The notes: generated from the sequence alone by a model not told the origin. Shown: positions 19,970 to 29,408, counted from the stretch's first letter. The stretch is DNA of 64,000 nt from Neorhizobium sp. JUb45 (GCF_004343585.1 NZ_SLYW01000004.1:186001-250000), one strand, 5' to 3'. Translations and numbers: made by a program.

Positions 19970-22900
19970 GTGAGCGGTAAGTTGGCTGTAGTTTCAACAG
20001 CTCTGTGTATGCCGCCCATGCCGCAGCCCGTCGCCGATTATCTGAACCTTTCAACAGAGGTTCGCGCCCTCAATCAGATCTTCGCCACGGTGAAGTATGA
20101 TGCCAATGGTAAGATAACCGCTGCCAACCCGCATTTCCTGCGTATGCTGGGCTATGATCTCACCGAGCTTCTGGGCAATAGTGACACGCTTTTTCTGTCG
20201 AAGGCCGTCGAACGTAGTCGTCAGATAGACCTCTGGGAAAGTCTTCGCCGCGGCGAGCAGCGTGAATTGACTTCGCTTTGGATTGCAAAGCTTGGGACCG
20301 AGCTTTGGCTGCAGTCGCGTTATGTGCCGATTCAGGGCGAAGACGGTGCCGTCGGCGAAATCCTGCAGATCGTCACCGACGTCACCCAGCAGAAGGCGCG
20401 TGAAGCAGATGAGCGCGGTCAGATCGCCGCCATCAACGCCGCACAGGCAGTCGTTCATTTTTCGCTCGATGGTTTCGTCCTCGACGCCAACAGCCAGTTC
20501 CTCGAGGCGACGGGGTATGCGCTGTACGAGATCGTCGGCTGCCACCATTCGATTTTCGTGCACGACCCTGACAATGTCGAATATCGCGAGTTCTGGCGTT
20601 CGCTCGGCCGCGGCGACCACCGGGCCGGCGAATTCCGTCGCCGACGCAGGGATGGCGAGGACGTCTGGCTTCAGGCACTTTACAGCCCGATATTCGATCC
20701 GGCAGGACGGCCGATGAAAGTGGTCAAATACGCCACCGACATTACCCGCCAGAAACTGCGTCAGGCCGATTACGAGTGGCAGATCAACGCCATCCACAAA
20801 TCGAACAGCGTCATAACCTTCGATATGCATGGCACCATTCTTGATGCCAACGAACAGTTTCTGGAAGCCGTCGGTTATGCGCTGGAGGAAATCCAGGGCC
20901 GGCACCACAAGATGTTCGTGGAGCGCTCGCATGCCCACGGCACCGAATATGCCACCTTCTGGAACGACCTGCGCAAGGGGCGTCACCGTTCGGGCCTGTT
21001 CAAGCGTTTCGCCAAGGATGGCGCGGAAATCTGGCTGCAGGCCACCTATAACCCGATTTTCGATGCCAATGGCAAAGCCGTCAAGGTCGTCAAATACGCT
21101 TCTGTCGTGACCGATGAGCGCCTGGTCCAGGCCGAGCATGAAGGCCAGATCGCAGCCATTCACAACGCCCAGTGTGTCGTTTCCTTCGAACTCGACGGCA
21201 CCATTATCGAGGCCAACGAAAATTTCCTGGGCGCCACCGGCTACAAGTTTGCGGATGTGCGCGGCCGCCATCATCGCATGTTCGTCGAGCCGGATGAGGC
21301 CGAGAGCGAGGAATATCGGAATTTCTGGGCTGATCTCGCCAAGGGCAATTTCCGCGCCGGCGAATACAAGCGCATCGGCAAGAACGGCCACGAGATCTGG
21401 CTGCAAGCCACCTACAATCCGATCAAGGACCTGAATGGCCACCCGTTCAAGGTGGTCAAATATGCGACCGACGTTACCGAAGCAAAACTGCGCCAGGCCG
21501 ATTATCAGGGCCAGATCGAGGCGATCCACAAATCCCAGGGCGTTGCGGTGTTCGATCTCGATGGCACGGTCATCGATCTCAACCCGAATTTCCTGCACAT
21601 GCTCGGTTATGAGCTTGATGAGATAAGAGGTCGCCACCATTCGGTTCTGATCGCACGCGATGAAGCCGCCAGCGCCGACTATGTGGGCTTCTGGGACACG
21701 CTGCGCTCCGGCAGTTACCATTCCGGCATGTACAAGCGTGTCGGCAAGGATGGCCGCGAGATCTGGATCCAGGCCAGCTACAATCCCATTTTCGATCTCA
21801 ATGGTCGGCCGACCAAGGTCATCAAATATGCGACCGATGTCAGTTCCAATGTCGAGCTGGCAGCCGCCTTCGATGATGCCCGCCGTCAGGCCCAGCACGA
21901 TTCCGCGACATCCTTGCCTAACCGCGTAAAACTGTCCTCCTTCATGGAGAACTGCCTTGCGGGTCCGGCCGGCAGCATGGTCGTTTTCTATCTCGATCTC
22001 GACCGCTTCAAGCCGATCAACGATACCTACGGCCATCATGTCGGGGACCGTGTATTGGGAGAGGTTGCCGACCGCATGCGCCGCGCTCTGCGCGACGATC
22101 AGATCGCCGCACGTGTCGGCGGCGACGAGTTCGTTATCGCGGCACCCGGCATGCCGACAGAAGCGATCGAACGTTTCTGCACGCATATTCACGACATCGT
22201 CACGGCACCGATCCGCCATGAAGGCGTCGAACTGTCGGTCGGTGTCTCGATCGGTGTGGCGATGTCGCCTGCCGATGGCACGACACCGGACGAACTGTTG
22301 CGGGCGGCCGATGCCGCGCTCTACAAGTCCAAGGAAAATGGGCGCGGCCAGTACAGTTTCTTCTCGACCGACATGAACTGCAAGGTCGCCGTTCAGCGGC
22401 AGATGACCGAGGGCATGCGCAACAGCCTTGCGGCTGGTGAATTCTATCTGGAATATCAGCCACGGTTCGATGCGCGCCGCCGCCATATCCGCAGTGCAGA
22501 GGCACTGGTGCGCTGGGCGCATCCGGAACGCGGCCGCATCAACCCCGCCGAATTCATTCCGCTGGCCGAACAGAACGGATTGATCGTGCCGCTTGGCGAC
22601 TGGATCATGCGCACAGCCTGCCAAACGGCAATGAACTGGTGCGGTATCGGCGTTTCCGTCAACGTCTCGCCGGTGCAGTTCCGGGATGCCGATTTCGTTC
22701 AGAAGGTCCGCGATTGCCTGGCGGAAACCGGTCTCGAGCCAGCGCTGCTGGAGCTGGAGATCACCGAAGGTGTGCTTCTCGAAGATGCAGAGCGTGCTAT
22801 CGCTCTCCTCAAGGAGCTGAAACAGGTTGGCGTAACGCTTGCCATGGACGATTTCGGAACCGGCTATTCATCGCTCAGCTATCTGCGCAACTACCCGTTC

Positions 22901-23185
22901 GACGTCATCAAGATCGATCGCAGCTTCATTTCCGACCTGGATCGCAAGGAAAGCGCCCGCCCGATCGTGCAGGCTATCCTTGGTCTTGGCCGCGCGCTTG
23001 GCATTTCCGTCACCGCGGAAGGTGTCGAAACCAACGAACAATTGGCAATCCTGACGGCGGACCAATGTACGGAAGTGCAGGGTTTTCTGCTGGCGCGTCC
23101 GCTGAGGGCAGAGCAGGTGGCCGAACTTCTGCAGGAAATGCCGGAGTTGGCCCTCCGCAACCAGCCAACAAGGCTGGCAGGCTAA
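19970..23185 (+). CDS. Five-PAS GGDEF-EAL cyclic-di-GMP signalling protein
   Basis: A 1071-aa soluble protein. Five PAS repeats of ~122 residues (roughly 19-139, 140-256, 257-379, 380-501, 502-624) end in variants of VVKYATDVT. They are followed by a GGDEF domain (GGDEF at 717-721) and an EAL domain (EAL at 844-846). The diguanylate cyclase signature is intact, but the inhibitory I-site reads RDDQ rather than RxxD. The EAL domain keeps EALVRW, EITEGVLLED, DDFGTGYSS and KIDRSF, so phosphodiesterase activity is likely. No membrane segment is visible. Start is GTG 19970 or ATG 20009; neither has a strong ribosome site. Probable control of motility/biofilm through c-di-GMP. Confidence 0.92.
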   Translation: MSGKLAVVSTALCMPPMPQPVADYLNLSTEVRALNQIFATVKYDANGKITAANPHFLRMLGYDLTELLGNSDTLFLSKAVERSRQIDLWESLRRGEQRELTSLWIAKLGTELWLQSRYVPIQGEDGAVGEILQIVTDVTQQKAREADERGQIAAINAAQAVVHFSLDGFVLDANSQFLEATGYALYEIVGCHHSIFVHDPDNVEYREFWRSLGRGDHRAGEFRRRRRDGEDVWLQALYSPIFDPAGRPMKVVKYATDITRQKLRQADYEWQINAIHKSNSVITFDMHGTILDANEQFLEAVGYALEEIQGRHHKMFVERSHAHGTEYATFWNDLRKGRHRSGLFKRFAKDGAEIWLQATYNPIFDANGKAVKVVKYASVVTDERLVQAEHEGQIAAIHNAQCVVSFELDGTIIEANENFLGATGYKFADVRGRHHRMFVEPDEAESEEYRNFWADLAKGNFRAGEYKRIGKNGHEIWLQATYNPIKDLNGHPFKVVKYATDVTEAKLRQADYQGQIEAIHKSQGVAVFDLDGTVIDLNPNFLHMLGYELDEIRGRHHSVLIARDEAASADYVGFWDTLRSGSYHSGMYKRVGKDGREIWIQASYNPIFDLNGRPTKVIKYATDVSSNVELAAAFDDARRQAQHDSATSLPNRVKLSSFMENCLAGPAGSMVVFYLDLDRFKPINDTYGHHVGDRVLGEVADRMRRALRDDQIAARVGGDEFVIAAPGMPTEAIERFCTHIHDIVTAPIRHEGVELSVGVSIGVAMSPADGTTPDELLRAADAALYKSKENGRGQYSFFSTDMNCKVAVQRQMTEGMRNSLAAGEFYLEYQPRFDARRRHIRSAEALVRWAHPERGRINPAEFIPLAEQNGLIVPLGDWIMRTACQTAMNWCGIGVSVNVSPVQFRDADFVQKVRDCLAETGLEPALLELEITEGVLLEDAERAIALLKELKQVGVTLAMDDFGTGYSSLSYLRNYPFDVIKIDRSFISDLDRKESARPIVQAILGLGRALGISVTAEGVETNEQLAILTADQCTEVQGFLLARPLRAEQVAELLQEMPELALRNQPTRLAG

Positions 23186-23255
23186 CGATCCATCGAACAG
23201 CGGTTTGGCACGGTTCGTGTCGGATCGGCCGAAACCGCATGAAGACAAAAAGAAA

Positions 23256-23290
23256 GAGGCGCCTTGCTGTATCGCAGGCGCCTCGTTTGC
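23256..23290. terminator. Terminator between GGDEF-EAL gene and GH25 gene
   Basis: GAGGCGCC (23256-23263) pairs with GGCGCCTC (23277-23284), followed by GTTTGCATTT on the plus strand; AAAGAAAGA precedes it, giving T-rich sequence for the minus strand as well. Confidence 0.7.
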
Positions 23291-23318
23291 ATTTGATGTT
23301 GTCGATTTTCAGAAGGGA

Positions 23319-24452
23319 CTAACGGCTGGCCATGGTGCCCGAACCCCGCTGCCGGTTCAGCCAGTTGTGCCATTGCCCCTCATTGCCGTTGAAGACGTTG
23401 AGGTCGATCTTGCCGGTGACGCCATGCGACAGGCCCGAGCCGGAATACTGCCAGAACGCCCATTTGCGGTCGGGATAAACGACGGATGGATGCTGGGCGA
23501 CGGCGCGCAGCCAGAACGGATAGTTCTGGAATTCTCCGCGCAGATTGTCCTTGTAGAAGTCAGGCGCGGTATAGATCACCGGACGCTGGCCATAATGACG
23601 TTCGAGCTTGTCCATGAAGACCTGCATCTTTTCGATGACGCGGGCTTTTGAAAGCCGCATCTTGCAGGCGGATTCGCCGTTATATTCGACATCGATCACC
23701 GGCGGCAGCGCATCCGGCTCGCGCGGAACGTTGCGGATGAACCAGTCGGCCTGCTCGCCGGCGGTGCGGCACCAGTAGAAGAAATGATAGGCGCCACGGC
23801 GTATGCCGGCTTCCTTGGCGCGTCGCCAGTTGGTCCGGAACATCGGGTCCAGATGGTCGCCGCCGTCGGTCGCCTTGATATAGGCGAAGTTGGCGCCCTG
23901 GCTTCGCAGTTTCGGCCAGTCGATCTCACCCTGCCAGCGCGAAACGTCGACGCCGTGAACGGCATAATGGCGTGGCTGTACCCGGCCGAAATTGATCGGC
24001 TTGGCATCACGGAACTGGCGGCTGTAGATGCGTGAGCGGGCAGTGGCGCTCATCGTGCCGGATGATAGCGCGGCGGTTTCCATCATGCCCGACGGCCGCT
24101 GCACAGGAAGCGGGGTGGATGGCATGCCGACCATGGTCGCGGAAGCCGGAAGAGGGGGCGTGCGGGATGCGGTCATCGCGTCCATCGGCGCGGCAGACAT
24201 CGATGCATGGTCGCTCGGTGTCGGGCCTGCCCAAGACAGAACTTCCTGATGCTGCTGCGAATTCGCCGGCGCTGCGGCCATGGACGGGCCGCCGACACTG
24301 GCGGCCGGAACAGGCGCCGGTGTCTGCTGGACGGAACTCGTCACCTCACGCGAAGGACGAGAGGGTACCAGCGCGTCCGGTGTCATGCTCGAAGAGCACC
24401 CACTCAAGAGCAGGGTGGTGATGAAAAATGCCGGCTTGATTGCTTTATGCAT
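23319..24452 (-). CDS. GH25 family lysozyme-like lipoprotein
   Basis: A 377-aa envelope protein. The lipobox LSGC puts the lipidated Cys at 19; a long low-complexity Pro/Ala/Ser linker spans ~25-140. The GH25 (Chalaropsis-type lysozyme) barrel starts at HGVDVSRWQGEIDW (Asp169) and carries Asp254 and Glu256 in PVIDVEYNG, the expected catalytic residues. It should cut peptidoglycan between MurNAc and GlcNAc, probably in cell-wall remodelling. Alone on the minus strand, with ~280 bp to the divergent sugar carrier. Confidence 0.9.
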   Translation of the reverse strand: MHKAIKPAFFITTLLLSGCSSSMTPDALVPSRPSREVTSSVQQTPAPVPAASVGGPSMAAAPANSQQHQEVLSWAGPTPSDHASMSAAPMDAMTASRTPPLPASATMVGMPSTPLPVQRPSGMMETAALSSGTMSATARSRIYSRQFRDAKPINFGRVQPRHYAVHGVDVSRWQGEIDWPKLRSQGANFAYIKATDGGDHLDPMFRTNWRRAKEAGIRRGAYHFFYWCRTAGEQADWFIRNVPREPDALPPVIDVEYNGESACKMRLSKARVIEKMQVFMDKLERHYGQRPVIYTAPDFYKDNLRGEFQNYPFWLRAVAQHPSVVYPDRKWAFWQYSGSGLSHGVTGKIDLNVFNGNEGQWHNWLNRQRGSGTMASR

Positions 24453-24640
24453 CGGTGTCCGTACGCATTACCTGTCCGGTGATTTACGACCAGCCGGAAC
24501 CATTGGAGACAGTGCTAACGGAAGATTACCGAAAAAGACTGAATGCAATCTTTACGAATGGCCGGTTCGGTTGTTCAAAATTTAGGTGCATTGCAACCGA
24601 AATTGACGGAGATCACTTTCAAAACTGTGCAGGTGCAGCA

Positions 24641-24670
24641 TATAGGAATCCTATAGAGACATTTTGTCTC
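24641..24670. promoter_or_regulatory. Two adjacent palindromes upstream of the sugar carrier
   Basis: TATAGGA-A-TCCTATA (24641-24655) is a perfect 15-bp palindrome. It is followed at once by GAGAC-ATTTT-GTCTC (24656-24670). They lie 62-91 bases before the carrier start and look like an operator and a short hairpin; the binding protein is unknown. Confidence 0.45.
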
Positions 24671-24731
24671 GCAGCGCAGCACGCAACACGGTGTTTCTGG
24701 CTGCCTGAATGTGTTTGAAAGGTTTTGCCAA

Positions 24732-26021
24732 GTGGCTGGTTATACAGGTAACGGCGCTGATCTCGGGGGAGCCCGCTCCCCCGGCGTTTCGAGCACCGAA
24801 AACTACGGTTTCGCTCTCGTCGCTTTGACGTCCCTGTTCTTCATGTGGGGTTTCATCACCTGCCTGAACGACATTCTCATCCCGCATCTGAAAAGCGTCT
24901 TCTCGCTGAACTACACGCAGTCGATGCTGATTCAGCTGTGCTTCTTCGGCGCATATTTCATCGTTTCGCTGCCGGCCGGCGCGCTGGTCAAGCGCATCAG
25001 CTATAAATGGGGCATCGTCGTCGGTCTGGTCATCGCCGCCATCGGCTGCGCGCTGTTCATCCCGGCCGCCAGCTACCGCGTCTATGGGCTTTTCCTCGGT
25101 ACGCTGTTCGTGCTTGCTGCGGGCGTCACCGTTCTGCAGGTTGCTGCCAACCCTTACGTCACGGTTCTCGGCAAGCCTGAAACGGCCGCCAGCCGCCTGA
25201 CATTGACACAGGCCTTCAACTCGCTCGGCACCACGCTTGCCCCGCTGTTCGGCGCAGTGCTGATCCTGTCGGCAGCAACCGCCGGCATGGAGAATGCCAC
25301 GCCGGAGCAGATCGAGGCCCTGCGTGTCACCGAGGCCAATGCCGTCCAGTTTCCCTACATGATCCTGGCTGCCGCCTTCCTCATTCTGGCTGCGATCTTT
25401 GCAGCCCTGAAGCTGCCGCAAGTTCAGGAAGACGAAACGGTAGAAGCCGGTGCCCATGTCGAAGGTTCGGCTTGGGGTTATCGCCATCTCGTTCTCGGTG
25501 CCGTCGGTCTGTTCGTGTATGTCGGCGCCGAAGTCTCGATCGGCAGCTTCCTCGTGAACTTCCTCGCCGAGCCGACGATTGGAAACATCCCGGAAACCGA
25601 AGCCGCTCACTACGTTGCCTATTTCTGGGGCGGCGCCATGATCGGTCGTTTCATCGGTGCGTTCGCGATGCGCTACATCGACGACGGCAAGGCTCTGGCT
25701 TTCAATGCTGCCGCGGTCATCGTCCTGCTGGCCGTGACTATCGTGTCGACCGGTTCGGTTGCCATGTGGGCGGTTTTGGCCATCGGCCTGTTCAACTCGA
25801 TCATGTTCCCGACGATCTTCTCCTTGGCGCTGCACGGTCTTGGCCGTCACACCAGCCAGGGTTCGGGCATCCTGTGCCTCGCTATCGTCGGCGGTGCCAT
25901 CCTGCCGCTCGTGCAGGGCGCGCTTGCCGATACGATCGGCATCCAGCTGGCCTTCGTCATGCCGATCATCTGCTACGTCTACATCGCCTATTATGGCCTC
26001 AAGGGCCACAAGCCGGCCTGA
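24732..26021 (+). CDS. Sugar MFS transporter (FucP/GluP family)
   Basis: A 429-aa, 12-helix carrier of the fucose/glucose/galactose:H+ symporter family. Signatures include [19 protein letters not shown] in helix 1, [20 protein letters not shown], and [19 protein letters not shown]. This points to glucose/galactose or fucose uptake (GluP-like). GTG 24732 is chosen for AAAGG nine bases upstream; a GTG at 24711 is an alternative. A strong terminator follows. The upstream palindromes suggest its own regulator, not encoded next to it. Confidence 0.87.
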   Translation: MAGYTGNGADLGGARSPGVSSTENYGFALVALTSLFFMWGFITCLNDILIPHLKSVFSLNYTQSMLIQLCFFGAYFIVSLPAGALVKRISYKWGIVVGLVIAAIGCALFIPAASYRVYGLFLGTLFVLAAGVTVLQVAANPYVTVLGKPETAASRLTLTQAFNSLGTTLAPLFGAVLILSAATAGMENATPEQIEALRVTEANAVQFPYMILAAAFLILAAIFAALKLPQVQEDETVEAGAHVEGSAWGYRHLVLGAVGLFVYVGAEVSIGSFLVNFLAEPTIGNIPETEAAHYVAYFWGGAMIGRFIGAFAMRYIDDGKALAFNAAAVIVLLAVTIVSTGSVAMWAVLAIGLFNSIMFPTIFSLALHGLGRHTSQGSGILCLAIVGGAILPLVQGALADTIGIQLAFVMPIICYVYIAYYGLKGHKPA

Positions 26022-26050
26022 TCGGTACTGCCTGATGGAATGAAATCAAA

Positions 26051-26085
26051 AGGGCCGGTCTGCGCAAACAGACCGGCCCTTTTTC
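26051..26085. terminator. Strong intrinsic terminator
   Basis: AGGGCCGGTCTG (26051-26062) pairs with CAGACCGGCCCT (26069-26080) around a six-base loop, followed by TTTTT. AAA before the stem also allows use by the convergent aminopeptidase gene. Confidence 0.93.
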
Positions 26086-26105
26086 CGTTCAGCACTGCTA
26101 TGAGG

Positions 26106-27356
26106 TCAGGCCCATTCGCCCTTGCGCATGACCGGTGTGGTCGAACCATCGGCGCGGACACCGTCGATATCCACCTTGTCCGAACCGATCATCCAGTCGA
26201 TATGGATCAGGCTGGAATTGCCACCCTTGGCCGCGATCTGCTCCTGGCTGAGCGATGCGCCGTCAAGGAAACATTTCGAATAGCACTGGCCGAGGGCGAT
26301 GTGGCAGGAGGCGTTTTCGTCGAACAGCGTGTTGTAGAACAGGATGCCGCTCGCCGAAATCGGTGAGGAATGCGGCACCAGTGCCACCTCGCCAAGACGG
26401 CGCGCACCCTCGTCGGTGTCCAGCACCTTATTGAGCACTTCCTCGCCCTTGGTGGCCTTTGCCTCGACGATGCGGCCGCCCTCGAACTTCACCTGAATGC
26501 CGTCGATCAGCGTGCCCTGATGCGACAGCGGCTTGGTGCTCGACACGTAGCCTTCCACCTTCAGCGCATGCGGGGTGGTGAACACTTCTTCGGTCGGGAT
26601 GTTCGGATTGCAGGTGATGCCGTTCTTGGCGGTGGATTCGCCACCATGCCATTCATGATCGTCGGCCAGCCCGATGGTCACATCCGTTCCCGGGCCGGTG
26701 AAGCGCAGAGCGGCAAAACGCTCGCCGTTCAGCCAGTTCGAGCGCTTGCGCAGGTTTCCATTATGTTCGACCCAGGCTGCGACCGGATCATCGAGATCGA
26801 CGCGCGAGGCGGCAAAGATCGCGTCGGCAAGCTTTTTGATGGCGTCCTGTTCGCCAAGCTCAGGAAACACCTGTTTTGCCCAGGCGGGGTTGGGATAGGA
26901 GATGATGTTCCAGTTGATGTCGAAATTGGAGATCTTTTCGAGCGCTGGTTTGTAGGCCATCGAATTGGCCTTGTTGGCGCGTGCCACCTTGGATGCGTCC
27001 TGACCCGCCAGCAGCATCGGATTGTCGCCGGCAATCGCCAGGCGCGCGGCATTGCCGGCAAAAGCCTTGGCCATGCCTTCGTACAGCCAGCCGGAAGCCT
27101 TGTCGAAACTGGCATCCTGTGCATGGCGATAGCGCGACAGCGTGGTGTCCTCGTCGGAGTAGAAAGTGGTGACGAGGCCGGCACCGGCCATATAGGCGTG
27201 GCGGGTGATCAGCCGCACCAGAGGAATGGCGGCAAGCGGAGCCGTCATCACCAGATCCTGGCCGGCTTCAAGCCTCAAGCCCACCTTGATCGCCACTTCG
27301 GCGAGCTTTTCCAGTTTTTTGGGATCGATCGTGACGATATCGGAATGGATGTTCAT
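26106..27356 (-). CDS. Aminopeptidase, M29 family
   Basis: A 416-aa metallopeptidase of the aminopeptidase T/PepS type. It keeps family regions such as GQDLVMTAPLAAIPLVRLI, LRFTGPGTDVTIGLADDHEWHGG, CNIPTEEVFTTPH-like NPNIPTEEVFTTPHAL, and the metal-binding C-terminus with SSPISASGILFYNTLFDENA, HIALGQCY and IHIDWMIGSDKVDIDG. Expected to be a cytosolic dimer using divalent metal. It is the last gene of a minus-strand run with the YbaK and Spx/ArsC-like genes, 66 bp after ybaK. Confidence 0.92.
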   Translation of the reverse strand: MNIHSDIVTIDPKKLEKLAEVAIKVGLRLEAGQDLVMTAPLAAIPLVRLITRHAYMAGAGLVTTFYSDEDTTLSRYRHAQDASFDKASGWLYEGMAKAFAGNAARLAIAGDNPMLLAGQDASKVARANKANSMAYKPALEKISNFDINWNIISYPNPAWAKQVFPELGEQDAIKKLADAIFAASRVDLDDPVAAWVEHNGNLRKRSNWLNGERFAALRFTGPGTDVTIGLADDHEWHGGESTAKNGITCNPNIPTEEVFTTPHALKVEGYVSSTKPLSHQGTLIDGIQVKFEGGRIVEAKATKGEEVLNKVLDTDEGARRLGEVALVPHSSPISASGILFYNTLFDENASCHIALGQCYSKCFLDGASLSQEQIAAKGGNSSLIHIDWMIGSDKVDIDGVRADGSTTPVMRKGEWA

Positions 27357-27422
27357 GGAGATGCCTGCCCGTTTTCAAAAACAATGCGACAGACATAGTC
27401 CTCTCGATCGGGAATTTGAAGC

Positions 27423-27899
27423 TCAGTCGGCCACAAGCGGCGCGGCAATCGCCTCCAGCACCCGTTGCGCTTGCTTCGGATCCAGCCGCACCTGCAAACC
27501 GCGCTGGCCACCGTTCATATAGACGCGGGCCTCGTCCATGGAGATGATCTCAATGGCTGTCGGCACCTGTTTTTTCTGGCCGAACGGGCTGATGCCGCCG
27601 ACATGATAGCCCGTCAGGCGCTCGGCATCGGCCGGTTTCATCATATGGGCCGACTTGCCGCCAAAAGCCGCCGCCAGCTTCTTCATCGACACTTCTCGGT
27701 CGGATGGCACGATCACGCAGACCGGCTTGCCATCCAGTTCGGCCATCAGCGTTTTCAGCACCCGATGCGGTTCCTCGCCGATTGCCTCAGCCGCCTGCAG
27801 GCCGATGCGTTCGGCATTCGGATCGTAGTCATAGGTGGCAGTCTCGAAGCTGACACCGGCTTTGGTCAGCATCTGAGTGGCGCGCGTGGTCTTCGACAT
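27423..27899 (-). CDS. ybaK: Cys-tRNA(Pro)/Cys-tRNA(Cys) deacylase, YbaK family
   Basis: A 158-aa editing protein of the YbaK/EbsC fold (VFKTLMAELDG-like RVLKTLMAELDG, CVIVPSDREVSMKKLAAAFG, GYHVGGISPFGQKK). It hydrolyses tRNA-Pro mischarged with cysteine by ProRS. Starts at ATG 27899, 14 bp downstream of the Spx/ArsC-like gene, so the two are almost certainly co-transcribed. Confidence 0.93.
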   Translation of the reverse strand: MSKTTRATQMLTKAGVSFETATYDYDPNAERIGLQAAEAIGEEPHRVLKTLMAELDGKPVCVIVPSDREVSMKKLAAAFGGKSAHMMKPADAERLTGYHVGGISPFGQKKQVPTAIEIISMDEARVYMNGGQRGLQVRLDPKQAQRVLEAIAAPLVAD

Positions 27900-27913
27900 G
27901 ACCCATGCCTTCC

Positions 27914-28267
27914 TTATTTGTCGCCGAACGCCTCGGCATAGATTTCCGGCTTGAAGCCGACCAGCAGCGTGCCGTCCTTTTCCAGAACCGGGCGCTTGAT
28001 CATCGACGGCTGGTCGAGCATCAGGCCGATCGCCTTTTCACGTGTCATGTCCGCCTTGGCATCATCCGGCAACTTCCTGAACGTGGTACCGGCACGGTTC
28101 AGCACCGTTTCCCACCCTGCCTTGTCCGTCCAGGTTTCAAGATGAGCCAGATCAATGCCGGACGCCTTGTAGTCATGGAAAGTGTAATCGATGCCATGGT
28201 CATCCAGCCAGGTGCGCGCCTTTTTCATCGTGTCGCAGTTCTTGATGCCGAAAATCGTGACGCTCAT
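27914..28267 (-). CDS. Spx/ArsC-like reductase family protein (YffB type)
   Basis: A 117-aa thioredoxin-fold protein with a single N-terminal Cys11 in FGIKNCDTMKKARTWLDD and the C-terminal RPVLEKDGTLLVGF segment shared by ArsC, Spx and YffB. It lacks a second CXXC cysteine, so it is probably a glutathione-dependent oxidoreductase of the YffB kind and not a true arsenate reductase. ATG 28267 is backed by GGAG eight bases upstream; longer forms to 28402 are unlikely. First gene of the ybaK-M29 run. Confidence 0.86.
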   Translation of the reverse strand: MSVTIFGIKNCDTMKKARTWLDDHGIDYTFHDYKASGIDLAHLETWTDKAGWETVLNRAGTTFRKLPDDAKADMTREKAIGLMLDQPSMIKRPVLEKDGTLLVGFKPEIYAEAFGDK

Positions 28268-28444
28268 CTGATGTGGCTCCATGACGTTAATGAAAAATTC
28301 CGCCGTTGGACATGCCTCCAAATGCGGCATGGGACAAGCGGAAATACAGGCAGGCAGCGTTGTTTTGCATGGCTCCCATCTGACCTTGTGCATTGAATGC
28401 AAAGCGGCTCAGGAGCATATTCTAATCAACAAAAGGAGATGCAC

Positions 28445-28615
28445 ATGTCCACGAACCTCAAGAACATGCGCGGTGGTTTTATTGGCCGTGCGATCGCTGT
28501 TTTCGGTGCTGCAAGCGCCGCTTCCGCCGCAGTTGAAGGTGGCCGCAAGCCGCAGGCCCGTGACCTCGTCACGCTCGGTATCGACCCGAAGGCTTTTGAC
28601 CGCGTACAGCTCTAA
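28445..28615 (+). CDS. Small conserved-looking protein, 56 aa
   Basis: A 56-aa basic protein (MSTNLKNMRGGFIGRAIAVF at the start, then an Ala-rich segment and DLVTLGIDPKAFDRVQL). AAAAGGAG at 28432-28439 gives it a very strong ribosome site, better than most genes here. The Ala-rich segment is weakly hydrophobic, but there is no clear signal peptide. The C-terminal LGIDPKAF motif looks like that of short stress proteins of rhizobia. Function unknown; divergent from the Spx/ArsC-like gene. Confidence 0.68.
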   Translation: MSTNLKNMRGGFIGRAIAVFGAASAASAAVEGGRKPQARDLVTLGIDPKAFDRVQL

Positions 28616-28632
28616 TCGAGCTTTGATGATCT

Positions 28633-28660
28633 GACTGCCCCGGATCGAACAGGGGCAGTC
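28633..28660 (+). terminator. Stem-loop after the 56-aa gene
   Basis: GACTGCCCC (28633-28641) pairs perfectly with GGGGCAGTC (28652-28660). There is no T tract, so it may be a transcript-stabilising hairpin or a weak terminator. Confidence 0.55.
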
Positions 28661-28817
28661 CGGGGCTACAGCCATGCCGGATGTGCGGTGCTGGCCCAGA
28701 CAAGTCGTCCCGAGACGACACAAAATTCTCTTCATCGCAGCGACTGGCCGCGCTCTTATCTCTTCGATATGAGTGGCGGCATAACTGTGTCTGAAAATGT
28801 TTCCGCGGGCCGAAAGG

Positions 28818-29408
28818 TCAGTGCGTCAGAAACTTGTAGGCGACATAACCGACCAGCAGAACGGCGGCGCCTGCAGCGGTGATCAGGCCAAGACGGTGTT
28901 CGATGAAATGGCGTATGCCTTCGCCGTAACGCCGCAGCAACCATGCCAGCAGGTAGAACCGCGCACCGCGGGCAACGATCGCCGACGCAGTGAACAGCCA
29001 GATATTCACATGCGCTGCCCCCGCCAGAATGGTGACCACCTTGATCGGCGGCAGATGCGCCAGGCCCGATGTGACCAGAAACAGAAGCACCATTTCGAAG
29101 GAAATGCCGGAGCGCAGTTCCTCGAACGTATCCATCTTGCCATAGAAGCGCAGGATCGGTTCGGCAATTGCGTCGAAGGCGTAATAACCGATCCACCATC
29201 CTGCAATGCCACCCAGAACAGAGGCAACGGTTGCGATCAGGGCGTAACGCCATGCGCGCTGTGGCCGTGCGAGTGTCATCGGCAGGAAAAGAACGTCAGC
29301 AGGCACCAGGAAGATGGAGCTTTCAACGAAGGCGATGATGGCGAGCCATGTGGACGCTGCCTTGCGGGCGCTGAGCGCCATCGTCCAGTCGTAGAGTCTG
29401 CGAAGCAT
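28818..29408 (-). CDS. YqaA family (DedA-like) membrane protein
   Basis: A 196-aa inner-membrane protein with about five helices. It carries the VTT/DedA-like pattern FVESSIFLVPADVLFLPMTLARP, GGIAGWWIGYYAFDAI and a GARFYLLAWLLRRYG stretch, as in E. coli YqaA. DedA relatives are lipid carrier flippases or handle proton-motive force; the YqaA role is not defined. ATG 29408 has GGGAAC upstream; the frame extends to 29627 without membrane character. Confidence 0.83.
   Translation of the reverse strand: MLRRLYDWTMALSARKAASTWLAIIAFVESSIFLVPADVLFLPMTLARPQRAWRYALIATVASVLGGIAGWWIGYYAFDAIAEPILRFYGKMDTFEELRSGISFEMVLLFLVTSGLAHLPPIKVVTILAGAAHVNIWLFTASAIVARGARFYLLAWLLRRYGEGIRHFIEHRLGLITAAGAAVLLVGYVAYKFLTH

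Noticed and set aside
20051-22624. 857-codon open frame on the minus strand opposite the PAS-GGDEF-EAL gene
   Set aside because: It is a shadow of the GC-rich plus-strand codons, repeated with each PAS unit; the plus-strand protein has clear domains and the antisense product matches no family.
24651-26009. 452-codon minus-strand frame opposite the FucP-type carrier
   Set aside because: Rich in charged residues as expected from reverse reading of hydrophobic codons; the plus-strand protein has clear family motifs.
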